In this document: positions 55,890-64,000 of the stretch, piece by piece
Numbering within the stretch: position 1 is the stretch's first letter
Layout of the letters: every line of letters begins with the position of its first letter
Assembly: GCF_000429145.1 (NCBI RefSeq)
Contig: NZ_AUBH01000005.1
Coordinates: 62,001 to 126,000, forward strand
Length of the DNA stretch: 64,000 nucleotides
Direction of reading: 5' to 3'
Source of the DNA: Aestuariibacter salexigens DSM 15300
GTDB taxonomy: Bacteria; Pseudomonadota; Gammaproteobacteria; Enterobacterales; Alteromonadaceae
Translations under genes and position numbers: made by a program
The notes under the pieces: model-generated
Told to the model about the DNA's origin: nothing
Databases searched by the model: none
What the model saw: only the letters and a program-made list of their open reading frames with translations

Positions 55890-57231
55890 GCGTTTCTCAT
55901 TTCTGTTAGCGGCCCGCATTTTACTGCTTGTTCTCACTTGTGCGGGTGTGATTGCTGTCATTAACCTGCAAGGGTACGTCGCCGTGACTATCTTACTAAG
56001 CGGACTGCTTACGGCACAATCTCTGGACATTTACCGCTTCGTGAGCAAAACCAATAAAGAGCTTACCCGGTTTTTAGATGCTGCCCGATACGCCGATTTC
56101 TCACAACGCTTTGAGCTTAAGGGGGTCGGTGCAGGGTTTGACGAGTTGGGTGCGACATTAACCGATATTTTGCAACGTTTTCATGAGGTTAGGGCCGCAC
56201 AGGAAGCGGAACTGAAATATATTAGAGCGATGGTTGAGCACGTGCCCGTGCCGTTAATCGTTGTGCAGCAAAATCATCAGGTTTCTCTATTAAATAACAG
56301 TGCCAGGCGGCTGTTTGGCAATCATGCCATCAGTAAGCTTGCTGATTTGGAACAATTTGGTTCAGACATTACCAGCACGCTTGCTAATGCCGTGCCCGGA
56401 GAACGGCAGCTGGTTAATTTTGAGATCGATGGCATGACACATCAATTATCTATTGCCACCACGCAGGTGGTGATAGGTCCGAAAAAACAAAAGCTCGTCA
56501 GTTTACAGGATATTCAGGGAGAACTAGATAGAGCGAAACTTAGCGCCTGGCAGGATTTGGTTCGGGTACTCACCCATGAAATTATGAACAGCATTACGCC
56601 AATCGCTTCATTGGCAACTACTGCCAAGGCGCTGGCTGCCGACACGGAGGAAAAGACCCGTGATCTGCCAGACATTCATGATGATGTGCAGGATCTGGTA
56701 GATGCAGTGGGGACGGTCGCCAGGCGCAGTGATGGCCTGATGAACTTTGTCAGCAGTTACCGGCAATTAACGCGGTTACCTGAGCCAAACAGGCAGCCCC
56801 TCAAAGTACGGGAGGTTTTCGATAATGTACTGGGTATCGCCACACTGAACTGGCAACAGTTAGGAATAGCTGTCGATGTGAATATTCAGCCTGAAGGGCT
56901 GCAGTTAACGGTTGATCCTGGCATGGTTGAGCAAGTGCTGATAAATCTGCTTAAAAATGCAGAGCAGGCTCTGAGCAGCGTTGAAAATGCCCAGGTAACA
57001 CTGCGCGCGTTTCTTAATAAACGCGGGCACGTGGTGATGGAGATTGAGGACAATGGTCCCGGCATTAGTGACGAATTAAAGGAAAAAGTCTTCGTGCCCT
57101 TTTTTACTACCAAAAAACAGGGTACCGGGGTTGGCCTGGCGCTAACGCGGCAAATCATGATTGCTCACGGTGGTGGCATTAAACTGACATCGGCTAACGA
57201 GACCGGATGTATATTTACTCTCACGTTTTAA
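55879..57231 (+). CDS. Sensor histidine kinase partner of the NtrC-like regulator
   Basis: The 450-residue protein has two N-terminal membrane helices with almost no periplasmic loop. A HAMP/PAS-like region follows (VEHVPVPLIVVQQNHQVSLL), then RVLTHEIMNSITP with the phosphorylated His, LINLLKNAEQAL (N box), EDNGPGISDEL and GTGVGLALTRQIM. The absence of a periplasmic sensor suggests it senses membrane-embedded signals such as antimicrobial peptides. It overlaps the regulator gene by 11 bp. Confidence 0.95.
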   Translation: MDFRRFSFLLAARILLLVLTCAGVIAVINLQGYVAVTILLSGLLTAQSLDIYRFVSKTNKELTRFLDAARYADFSQRFELKGVGAGFDELGATLTDILQRFHEVRAAQEAELKYIRAMVEHVPVPLIVVQQNHQVSLLNNSARRLFGNHAISKLADLEQFGSDITSTLANAVPGERQLVNFEIDGMTHQLSIATTQVVIGPKKQKLVSLQDIQGELDRAKLSAWQDLVRVLTHEIMNSITPIASLATTAKALAADTEEKTRDLPDIHDDVQDLVDAVGTVARRSDGLMNFVSSYRQLTRLPEPNRQPLKVREVFDNVLGIATLNWQQLGIAVDVNIQPEGLQLTVDPGMVEQVLINLLKNAEQALSSVENAQVTLRAFLNKRGHVVMEIEDNGPGISDELKEKVFVPFFTTKKQGTGVGLALTRQIMIAHGGGIKLTSANETGCIFTLTF

Positions 57232-57887
57232 AGCACGTCTTCAATAATGCCGTTGCGATGCGTATCCCATTTATATACCTGTTCCAACGACGCAAAATTC
57301 TTTTTCGCAGACTCGCCCGGTTTGCCCAGCATCAGGTTCCGTTCACTGATACCGCGTATTTTGCGGTCGACATCATGACTCATTTTGCGGGAAACAAAAA
57401 AGAATATGCCAGCTGCACAAGGTAACGGCAGTAATTGCATCAGCACGATGGTTGCTGCTGTTAACGAGTCAAGAGATCTGACGATGTCAAAGTCCAGGCC
57501 GATAATGAACAGGACCGTAACCGCATATAAAGCCACCAACACGGACAACGTGGTCAATACTGTCAGAATACGCTTTAGCACTTTAATTTGACCGTTTACG
57601 TCCTGACGCAGTGCATAAAGCTGGTCGAGCAGCTGATCATTATGCTTGAGCCATACCGGATGAGTAATTGTTACGTAGCCGAGCTGCAGTTGAAAGTCAG
57701 GTCCTGGCTGGCGCTCTTTGTCTATTATGAACTCTTTAAAGCGCTCCAGTGACTTTATCCGGGCACTGATCCTTTCTAGCCGCACGGGTAGCTGTCTGGC
57801 GTGAATTCTGTCCAGAAAGGCCACGGCAAAATGTAAAGCAAACCCTATTTCGAAAAGGCTGGTGAACTGGCTAAGATTTACGGTCAT
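57228..57887 (-). CDS. Hypothetical membrane protein with two C-terminal helices
   Basis: The 219-residue protein has a helical soluble N-terminal part (RIHARQLPVRLERISARIKS), then hydrophobic segments (ILTVLTTLSVLVALYAVTVL and IVLMQLLPLPCAAGIFFFV) and a basic tail. No family is recognised. It overlaps the convergent kinase gene by 4 bp. Confidence 0.6.
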   Translation of the reverse strand: MTVNLSQFTSLFEIGFALHFAVAFLDRIHARQLPVRLERISARIKSLERFKEFIIDKERQPGPDFQLQLGYVTITHPVWLKHNDQLLDQLYALRQDVNGQIKVLKRILTVLTTLSVLVALYAVTVLFIIGLDFDIVRSLDSLTAATIVLMQLLPLPCAAGIFFFVSRKMSHDVDRKIRGISERNLMLGKPGESAKKNFASLEQVYKWDTHRNGIIEDVL

Positions 57888-57942
57888 GTTGGATTAGGCA
57901 GACAACGATTCAAAAATTGTGTGGTTTATCATGCCTGTTCAA

Positions 57943-60900
57943 TTAGTCGCGAGTAAAGGTGTAATACAAGTCAAGCGCGTTGCTGATGCCGCTGACCGCT
58001 TCCAGGTAGAGTCGTGGCATCCATTCATAGCGCAATGCGACTTCAGGTGCTGAGTCAAACACGCCCACGCCATATCGGACTTGCAGGCCCGGCGCCAGAT
58101 AACCGCTTACGGTCAGCATTGTCTGCTCGCCCTGACCCGTGGTGGTAAATTGCAGGTTTTCGATACCCAGTGAATTTCCAACCCGGGTTGACAATGAATC
58201 GCTGCCCTTGAGGCCGTAACTCAACAGTAAATTGGTTAGCAGCACATTGGACTCTTCGCTTTGCTGGTTACCCGGGCTGCTGCCGGTCAGTAAATAATAC
58301 AGTGCGACGTCCTGTGCCATATCAGGCTCAGAGAATACCGTTACTTCCGGCTCCTCGGCGGGGCCGGTTATTCTCAGGCCAGCAATGACATTATCGTTGG
58401 TATACGCCGGGTCGCGAATCGCTTCAACATTCAAAAATGGCTGCTCAAGCGGGCCATTGAACTGGATCATTCCTTCACGAATGAGCAGATTCTGCCCATA
58501 GGCCTTAAACTTGCCCTGATTTAGTGACATCTGTCCGTTGGAGTTAAGCAGTCCCTGTGATTGTGTTAACGCTAATTCACCCTGAACCTGCGTTGTCAGG
58601 CCGAATGCGTCAAAGCTGACTGACCCGAGTTTTTGAGGGTCGACCATGACATTGATATCCAAATTCACCATCAGTCCTTCCTGCTTAGTCTGCTGCTCTT
58701 CAATAATTACAGTGTCAGCTGAAGGACTGATAGCTGTCTCTGGCAGACTGTCGATAACAAAAGCGGCTTTATCAACTACCACATCGCCATTGATGTCCAA
58801 CGTATTGTTACGGTAACCAAGCGACAGGTGTGGACTCAGTGTCGCGTTTACCAGGGGGTCAAAATGGAAGGTCAATTGGTCGGCGTTGAGGGTCATGTCC
58901 GCTGTAACTGCATTCTGCCAACTCACGCTGCCAGCAAGATCACCGACGCCGTCTGGGTGTGCAAACGTGCCTTCTAGTTGAAGGGCCTGCCCTTTAAATA
59001 GCAAAGTGCTTTGAATATCACTGAAAACAAGTTTGCTCGGTGAGTGGTGAATAGCGCCCTTATCAAAAGATAGCTGTCCGTTGACGTTTGGCCGGGTGAG
59101 CGTGCCGTCTACTAATAACCTGCCATTCAACACCCCTTCAAGCGTGTCCAGCTCCTTCTGTAGCGGTGCCAAAAGAGCTAAATCGAGCTGCGCAATATCA
59201 ACGTTACCCTTTGTTTGATAGGTGTCTTGGGCGGGAGTGAGGGTAATGTCTGATGACAGGCTACCGAGCAGAGGTCCCTGTAAGGAAGAAGACAGCTGAA
59301 CTTGGTCGTTGTCTAGCAGTACGTTGGCACGAAGCTCATCAACGTTGACGGATAACGGATTATCCGCGTTCAGCGTCCAAGTGGAGGGACTGAAGTGCAG
59401 CTCTGTGGTGGCGTAAATGCCGTTTTCCGCTTGCCACTTTCCACTGCTTGAAAACGACAGTGTACTCAAGGTGTCGACGATAGGGTTCTGGGTAAAGAGC
59501 CAATTCGCCCAGGGTAGGAACGCAATATCTGTGGCATTCACCAGCCAGTCTGCCTGGCTCTGATGGAATTGGGATTTGGCGATGCAGAATGCGCTCTGCC
59601 CGGCGCGCCAGCAATGTTCGCTCCATGTAGCTGACGGTGCGGATGTGTCGATATCAACCAGCACAGTGCGATCTGGTGAGAATTTTCCGGCTGGCGTTTT
59701 AACATCCGCTTCTACTAACTGCCCGAGCCAGCGAGAACCCTCTGCTTCTCCCTGCCAGCGCTGGTAAAGTTGTACGTCGCCAGCACTCATGTCAATGGTA
59801 AAGTCGTGCTCCTGCTGCGAGCCATTTAACGACGCGCTCACTGACTCGATAAGCACAGATTGCAATGTCAGGTTTTCTGCCTCGACACGAAATTGACTGT
59901 CCTGTACCTGTGCCGCATCCAGAATGCCTTGAAGTCTCAGGGTGTCGATAAAGCCCCATTGAGAGTCCAGATAAGAAAGACGCAGGTCCGTGTTTACTTT
60001 GGGTGCGGAAACCTTGTTAGAAATTGCAACACTGCCACTGACCTGCCCGCCGACATAAGGCTGCGCATGATATAAATCATCAGCCTGAATGTCAGCGTTG
60101 AGATTGATGATGCCATTGGCGCTTGATACGTCGGCCTGGCCATGCAGCGACACCAGGTTGCTGCCGTTGACTAACTCCATGTTAACTTGCTGGATATTGC
60201 CTGAAAGCGCCGCTACCAGATCGCCCCCAACGGCAAGTGGAACGTCACGGAAATGGCCGCCAAAACCAAAACGTGGAAGTGTAATACGGCCTTGATTATC
60301 TAGTCCTGAAACTTCTAAGACCGCAGTGCCGTTGATATTGGCAACATAATCTGGCCACTGCAGGCCAGGGTTGACATGAGACAGTGTCAGCTCACCAACA
60401 AAATGTGGTTGCGCGTTCAAATCCAACAGGCCTTGTAAAGAAGCCGTGCCGTCTAATAGTTCGAGATCTAGCGCCTGTATGTTTATCTGGTTTCCTGCCA
60501 CCACGGCACTGGCAGTAATAAGGGTGCTGGGAACTGTTGTTGCGCTGATGCCTGTTTCAACCGTCGACGTAATGCGCTGCGTAATACCACTCGCCGTCAG
60601 GTTACCTTGATGGATTTCTGCGGTCATATCGTCGTTACGATAGGAAAATGCTTCCCAGTCTAGTTGTGCGGAAAAGGGTAAATCAGGATCGGTAAGGTTT
60701 GCGCTCAGTGTTGCTTTCGCATTGGTTAATGACTGCAAGAAAAGTACGATATCCAGGTCGGCCAGTGAGCCATGAATGGTGCTTTCAACGGTATTGCGTT
60801 GAAGTTGGGGATCATAGTCCGAGAGATCTGCTGTGGCGCTTAGTTGCAGATTTAACGGCAGATTATCCTGCAATGCCAACCATCCGTTGACACCCAGTTG

Positions 60901-61647
60901 ACCTTTCTCACTACTGAGATTCAGGGCGCTGATATCGATTCGCTGTGCCGAGGCGGCAAGTTCGCCTTGCAGAGATAATACGGGCAGTAGTGACGTCTTG
61001 GACTGAGTCACTGAAATGTTGGCCAGCGACAGGTCGTTGAGTTCGATATCAAGTGGCAGCTGCATCGCATCGAATTTCACACCAGTAGGCTCAGATGTCG
61101 CAGCGCCGTTTGATTGTGTTACTGCAAGCGCAATATCCAATGCACTGACTGACAACGTCGTTAGCTCAATTGCGCTGTCCTTTGCTTTGCCGCGGATGAA
61201 CAGATCATCAAGTGCTAACGCGGTTTTATCCGGTAAATTTACGGTAAAATGTTTCACTAACAGTTCATTTAGCGTCACTGCGACGGGAAGTACGACACGC
61301 TGCGCAGCCGACGATTCGCTTGAGCTGTCGCTGCCAGAAGCTGCTACCGTCAGACTAATATGCTGTGCAGACAACGTTTCAATGCAGGCTTCACGAGATA
61401 ACAGGCAGGTCCATTGGTGATTGATATGAAATTCTGACACCGACAAGTCTATGCCCTGCCCCGAGAAGCGCACTGTATCTGCGCGTAGGTCAGCAAACAG
61501 TGAACCACTTGGGTTGTCAATCTTAAGACCGTCCACAAACTGACTGGCCAGGCTTATCCAAATGGGTGTGGCAAAAGGACTTAACGCAAACACAATCATT
61601 AGCAATATCGCTGACAAACTGATTAACAGATGTCGTTTAAGCTTCAT
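57943..61647 (-). CDS. tamB: TamB, inner-membrane part of the TAM lipid/protein transport bridge
   Basis: The 1234-residue protein has one N-terminal anchor (LLISLSAILLMIVFALSPFA). Long repetitive beta-taco (AsmA-like) segments follow, and a C-terminal DUF490/TamB domain with QVQGELALTQSQGLLNSNGQ and VRYGVGVFDSAPEVALRYEW. TamB spans the periplasm and joins TamA. Together they assemble outer-membrane proteins and move phospholipids. The ATGA overlap with tamA couples translation. Confidence 0.95.
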   Translation of the reverse strand: MKLKRHLLISLSAILLMIVFALSPFATPIWISLASQFVDGLKIDNPSGSLFADLRADTVRFSGQGIDLSVSEFHINHQWTCLLSREACIETLSAQHISLTVAASGSDSSSESSAAQRVVLPVAVTLNELLVKHFTVNLPDKTALALDDLFIRGKAKDSAIELTTLSVSALDIALAVTQSNGAATSEPTGVKFDAMQLPLDIELNDLSLANISVTQSKTSLLPVLSLQGELAASAQRIDISALNLSSEKGQLGVNGWLALQDNLPLNLQLSATADLSDYDPQLQRNTVESTIHGSLADLDIVLFLQSLTNAKATLSANLTDPDLPFSAQLDWEAFSYRNDDMTAEIHQGNLTASGITQRITSTVETGISATTVPSTLITASAVVAGNQINIQALDLELLDGTASLQGLLDLNAQPHFVGELTLSHVNPGLQWPDYVANINGTAVLEVSGLDNQGRITLPRFGFGGHFRDVPLAVGGDLVAALSGNIQQVNMELVNGSNLVSLHGQADVSSANGIINLNADIQADDLYHAQPYVGGQVSGSVAISNKVSAPKVNTDLRLSYLDSQWGFIDTLRLQGILDAAQVQDSQFRVEAENLTLQSVLIESVSASLNGSQQEHDFTIDMSAGDVQLYQRWQGEAEGSRWLGQLVEADVKTPAGKFSPDRTVLVDIDTSAPSATWSEHCWRAGQSAFCIAKSQFHQSQADWLVNATDIAFLPWANWLFTQNPIVDTLSTLSFSSSGKWQAENGIYATTELHFSPSTWTLNADNPLSVNVDELRANVLLDNDQVQLSSSLQGPLLGSLSSDITLTPAQDTYQTKGNVDIAQLDLALLAPLQKELDTLEGVLNGRLLVDGTLTRPNVNGQLSFDKGAIHHSPSKLVFSDIQSTLLFKGQALQLEGTFAHPDGVGDLAGSVSWQNAVTADMTLNADQLTFHFDPLVNATLSPHLSLGYRNNTLDINGDVVVDKAAFVIDSLPETAISPSADTVIIEEQQTKQEGLMVNLDINVMVDPQKLGSVSFDAFGLTTQVQGELALTQSQGLLNSNGQMSLNQGKFKAYGQNLLIREGMIQFNGPLEQPFLNVEAIRDPAYTNDNVIAGLRITGPAEEPEVTVFSEPDMAQDVALYYLLTGSSPGNQQSEESNVLLTNLLLSYGLKGSDSLSTRVGNSLGIENLQFTTTGQGEQTMLTVSGYLAPGLQVRYGVGVFDSAPEVALRYEWMPRLYLEAVSGISNALDLYYTFTRD

Positions 61648-63398
61648 AACGCCGGCCCCAGTGAAACGTGGATTTCCGTGCCACCTAAGCCATTAAAATC
61701 ACTGTCACCACGCGCAATATAAACGCGCACCGGGCCAATAACACTGAGCCAGGTGGCGCCAACGCCGTAGCCCACAGCAAAACCTTCATCAAAGTCGTTC
61801 GTCGCCGTGCCGGTGTCGACAAAAACATTGGCTCGCCATGATTCGGACAGGCGGTAGGAGTATTCGGCGCTGGCGACCGCCAGGTACTGACCACCTGTTA
61901 AGTAGCGCTCGCCACTTCGTTGATTAGTCTCTATTGGAGACAGGGTTTTATAATCAAATCCGCGCACGGTTTGATCACCACCTGTGAAAAACCTAAGTCC
62001 AGGTGGAATAGCATCAAAATCGTCTGTAGCGATGGCACCCAGTTCTGCGCGCAGTGTAAACCTATGGTCTGAGTAGCTGCGGATCCACTTTGTCAGGGCA
62101 TTGATGCGAACCATGTTGATATCTGACGCGACATCCTTACTGGCAAATTCGGCAGTAACAAGGTGCTTATTACCGTACGCAACATCCAGGTTGCCGTCAC
62201 TCTTTAGATAGCTACCGCTGTAGCCTGGAATAAAAAGGTCGCTGGTCTGCTCAGGCTGGTCGCCCTGAATGAACTGTTCCCTTTCATAGCGTAGAAACCC
62301 GGCGTGTTGCCAGTTGGAGCCTTCGTCTGACCAATGCCGCATAAATGTCAGGGAGTAATTATCTGACAGTGTGTCGTTATCATCCGTGCGCTGAAAGCCA
62401 GCTTTAAAGCTCATATAGTTGCTTTCCGTATCCCTGAGCGGGATCTTATAGCCCATTGCCACGGACTGCTCCGGCTCGGTGATGTATAGCTCACTTTGAA
62501 TCGAATGCCCTCGGGTGTTGACCCAGGGACGTTGCCATTTGGCACGCAAGCGCGGACCCACGTCTGACGAAAATCCTCCGCCAAGCTCGTATCTGTCTTT
62601 GGGTTTCAGATACGCGATAACTTGAATGGGGACAGTCTGCCCGACTTTCTGTGCGACAACCGGCCTGACAATCGTGCGCTCAAAATAACCTGAGCGGGAC
62701 AATCGCTGGTGAAATTTGGCCACTGCGGAGGCGATATAGGGTTGGCCAGCTTCAAATGTTTTAAGGCGATGAATCAACATGCTGGTTTCAAGATCACCGG
62801 ACAGCATCAATTCTCCGAACTGATGTCGTTTTCCGGAATTAGCATGTAATGTAATGGTTGCCTGCCTGGTTTCTTTGGCGACCGATATTTCTGTTTTTAC
62901 CCAGGTAAAATCAAAGTATCCATGTGACAGCGCAGCGTTGCTGAGGCGTCTTTTGGCATCTTCGTAATCAGGGTGAAAAAGAATGGCGCCCTGCTTCAGA
63001 GAAAGTGAAGCCAACGGTTTCTGAAAAACAGCGTCTTGATTTCCCGGACCATCGATAACGATATCGACTGCAGCGATGTGAACGGGGTCGTGCAAAGTGA
63101 CCGTGGTCGTCACGATCCATTTGTCGGGGTTATCCGTGTTGACGGAAAAAGACAATTCACTGTGGTAGTAGCCATAGGCCTGCAATGCTGGTACAGCGAG
63201 TTCGGTCAGTTCCGCTTGCAGGAGAGCAACATCGTTATCCTCGGCGGGCCTTTTTACGCCTTGCCAATACAAGCGGATATTATTGATGACATCTGTGGGC
63301 GTATTGCCTTCGAATTGATATTCAATCTTGCTCGCCAGACATGTCGGCTGAAACAGCAGCAGAAAAACTACAGCAAGTAAGCCCTTCCTTGACATCAT
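61644..63398 (-). CDS. tamA: TamA, Omp85-family outer-membrane protein
   Basis: The 584-residue protein has a signal peptide, about three POTRA domains and a C-terminal 16-strand barrel. FTGGDQTVRGFDYKTLSP carries the Omp85 RGF motif, and GFAVGYGVGATWLSVIGPVR is the typical end. It pairs with TamB, encoded immediately downstream. Confidence 0.95.
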   Translation of the reverse strand: MMSRKGLLAVVFLLLFQPTCLASKIEYQFEGNTPTDVINNIRLYWQGVKRPAEDNDVALLQAELTELAVPALQAYGYYHSELSFSVNTDNPDKWIVTTTVTLHDPVHIAAVDIVIDGPGNQDAVFQKPLASLSLKQGAILFHPDYEDAKRRLSNAALSHGYFDFTWVKTEISVAKETRQATITLHANSGKRHQFGELMLSGDLETSMLIHRLKTFEAGQPYIASAVAKFHQRLSRSGYFERTIVRPVVAQKVGQTVPIQVIAYLKPKDRYELGGGFSSDVGPRLRAKWQRPWVNTRGHSIQSELYITEPEQSVAMGYKIPLRDTESNYMSFKAGFQRTDDNDTLSDNYSLTFMRHWSDEGSNWQHAGFLRYEREQFIQGDQPEQTSDLFIPGYSGSYLKSDGNLDVAYGNKHLVTAEFASKDVASDINMVRINALTKWIRSYSDHRFTLRAELGAIATDDFDAIPPGLRFFTGGDQTVRGFDYKTLSPIETNQRSGERYLTGGQYLAVASAEYSYRLSESWRANVFVDTGTATNDFDEGFAVGYGVGATWLSVIGPVRVYIARGDSDFNGLGGTEIHVSLGPAL

Positions 63399-63579
63399 AC
63401 GTTAGCTAGACACCTTCAAAATTGGCGGTTGGAGTAAACACGTTTTTTCTGTTTCATAGTAACATGGCAACAACCTATTATGGCATGCAATTACTGAACA
63501 AATTCTTAATACGCGTATTGCAAAAACACGCTACACTGCGCAGCCCTGCTGCAATCCTAAAACGGTTATCGTGAATTCC

Positions 63580-64000
63580 ATGCAAACAGAAAAGCCGGCG
63601 CTGCCATTGCCGGAGTTTGTCGCTTTGATGGCGCTGATGACATCGTTAGTCGCGTTAGCCATCGATGCCATGCTCCCCGCATTGAATCAGATTGGTCAGG
63701 AAATTGGAGATGGCAGTCAACAGCAAGCGCATCTGGTGGTGTCTTTGTTTTTCGCCGGAATGGCGCTGGGGCAGTTGTTCTTTGGTCCCCTATCTGATGC
63801 TCGTGGGCGTCGGTTCACTATCCTTGTGGGTCTGGCGATTTTTATTTTAGGTACGCTTATTTGTATGTTCGCGACCGACATGACGACAATGCTTATGGGG
63901 CGGTTTGTTCAGGCATTTGGCGTGTCTGGTCCGCGGGTAGCGTCGTTGGCGGTGATACGAGACCAGTATCAGGGTGCGGCGATGGCACGGGTGATGTCCT
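63580..64000 (+). CDS. Bcr/CflA-family MFS drug transporter (partial)
   Basis: The frame is open from ATG 63580 (or GTG 63571) to the window edge and was translated by hand. It begins MQTEKPALPLPEFVALMALM. The first helices are followed by FFGPLSDARGRRFTILVGL (MFS motif A) and MGRFVQAFGVSGPRVASLAV, both typical of Bcr/CflA multidrug efflux proteins. It is divergent from tamA. Only about the first third is present. Confidence 0.88.
   Translation, partial: MQTEKPALPLPEFVALMALMTSLVALAIDAMLPALNQIGQEIGDGSQQQAHLVVSLFFAGMALGQLFFGPLSDARGRRFTILVGLAIFILGTLICMFATDMTTMLMGRFVQAFGVSGPRVASLAVIRDQYQGAAMARVMS

Noticed and set aside
1-64000. CRISPR arrays, rRNA and tRNA genes
   Set aside because: No regularly spaced repeats and no cloverleaf or rRNA sequence were seen; the island uses yicC, not a tRNA, as its site.

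Overview
The window reads as a chromosome segment of a marine gammaproteobacterium, most likely Alteromonadales/Alteromonadaceae. The basis is the rph-pyrE-yicC neighbourhood, proBA, tamAB, a Reg_prop sensor, many periplasmic enzymes and a PEP-CTERM-like protein. This assignment is inferred from gene content, not from a marker-gene comparison.

Layout: (1) 1-1981, the 5' part of a propeller-type periplasmic sensor on the minus strand. (2) 2118-24976, a 22.8 kb integrative element in the 3' end of yicC. Its ends are perfect 20-bp direct repeats. A second pair of 19-bp near-identical repeats lies just inside the ends, and a tyrosine recombinase sits beside attR. (3) 24956-64000, ordinary core genome: yicC, rph-pyrE-tusA, an Aer-like chemoreceptor, an UbiB-like kinase, an M1 peptidase, proBA, an ECF sigma factor, an MscS channel, a MacAB-like ABC exporter with a sigma-54 two-component system, tamBA, and the start of a Bcr/CflA transporter.

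The element is the most interesting part. It carries an AlpA-like excision/regulatory protein and a possible replication protein. Its cargo looks defensive: a Dcm-type C5 methyltransferase with Vsr, a MvaI/BcnI-type restriction endonuclease with a large extra N-terminal region, a 1533-aa SF1 helicase fused to a nuclease, zinc ribbon and DUF5710-like tail, a DnaQ-exonuclease/BRCT protein, and several unrecognised proteins. Next to the integrase lie two consecutive integron-type gene cassettes with recognisable attC sites but no integron integrase. The first encodes an unusual reverse transcriptase (YRDD active site); the second encodes a small helical protein. The cassette boundaries can be read to the base because each cassette's 5' end complements its own attC R'' box.

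yicC is the known insertion site of the mobilizable genomic islands that SXT/R391 elements move in trans. That parallel is established knowledge, but no oriT was recognised here by eye. In the core region the best regulatory signal is a sigma-54 promoter upstream of the efflux operon, with two tandem 16-bp dyads placed 21 bp apart as probable binding sites for the adjacent NtrC-like regulator.
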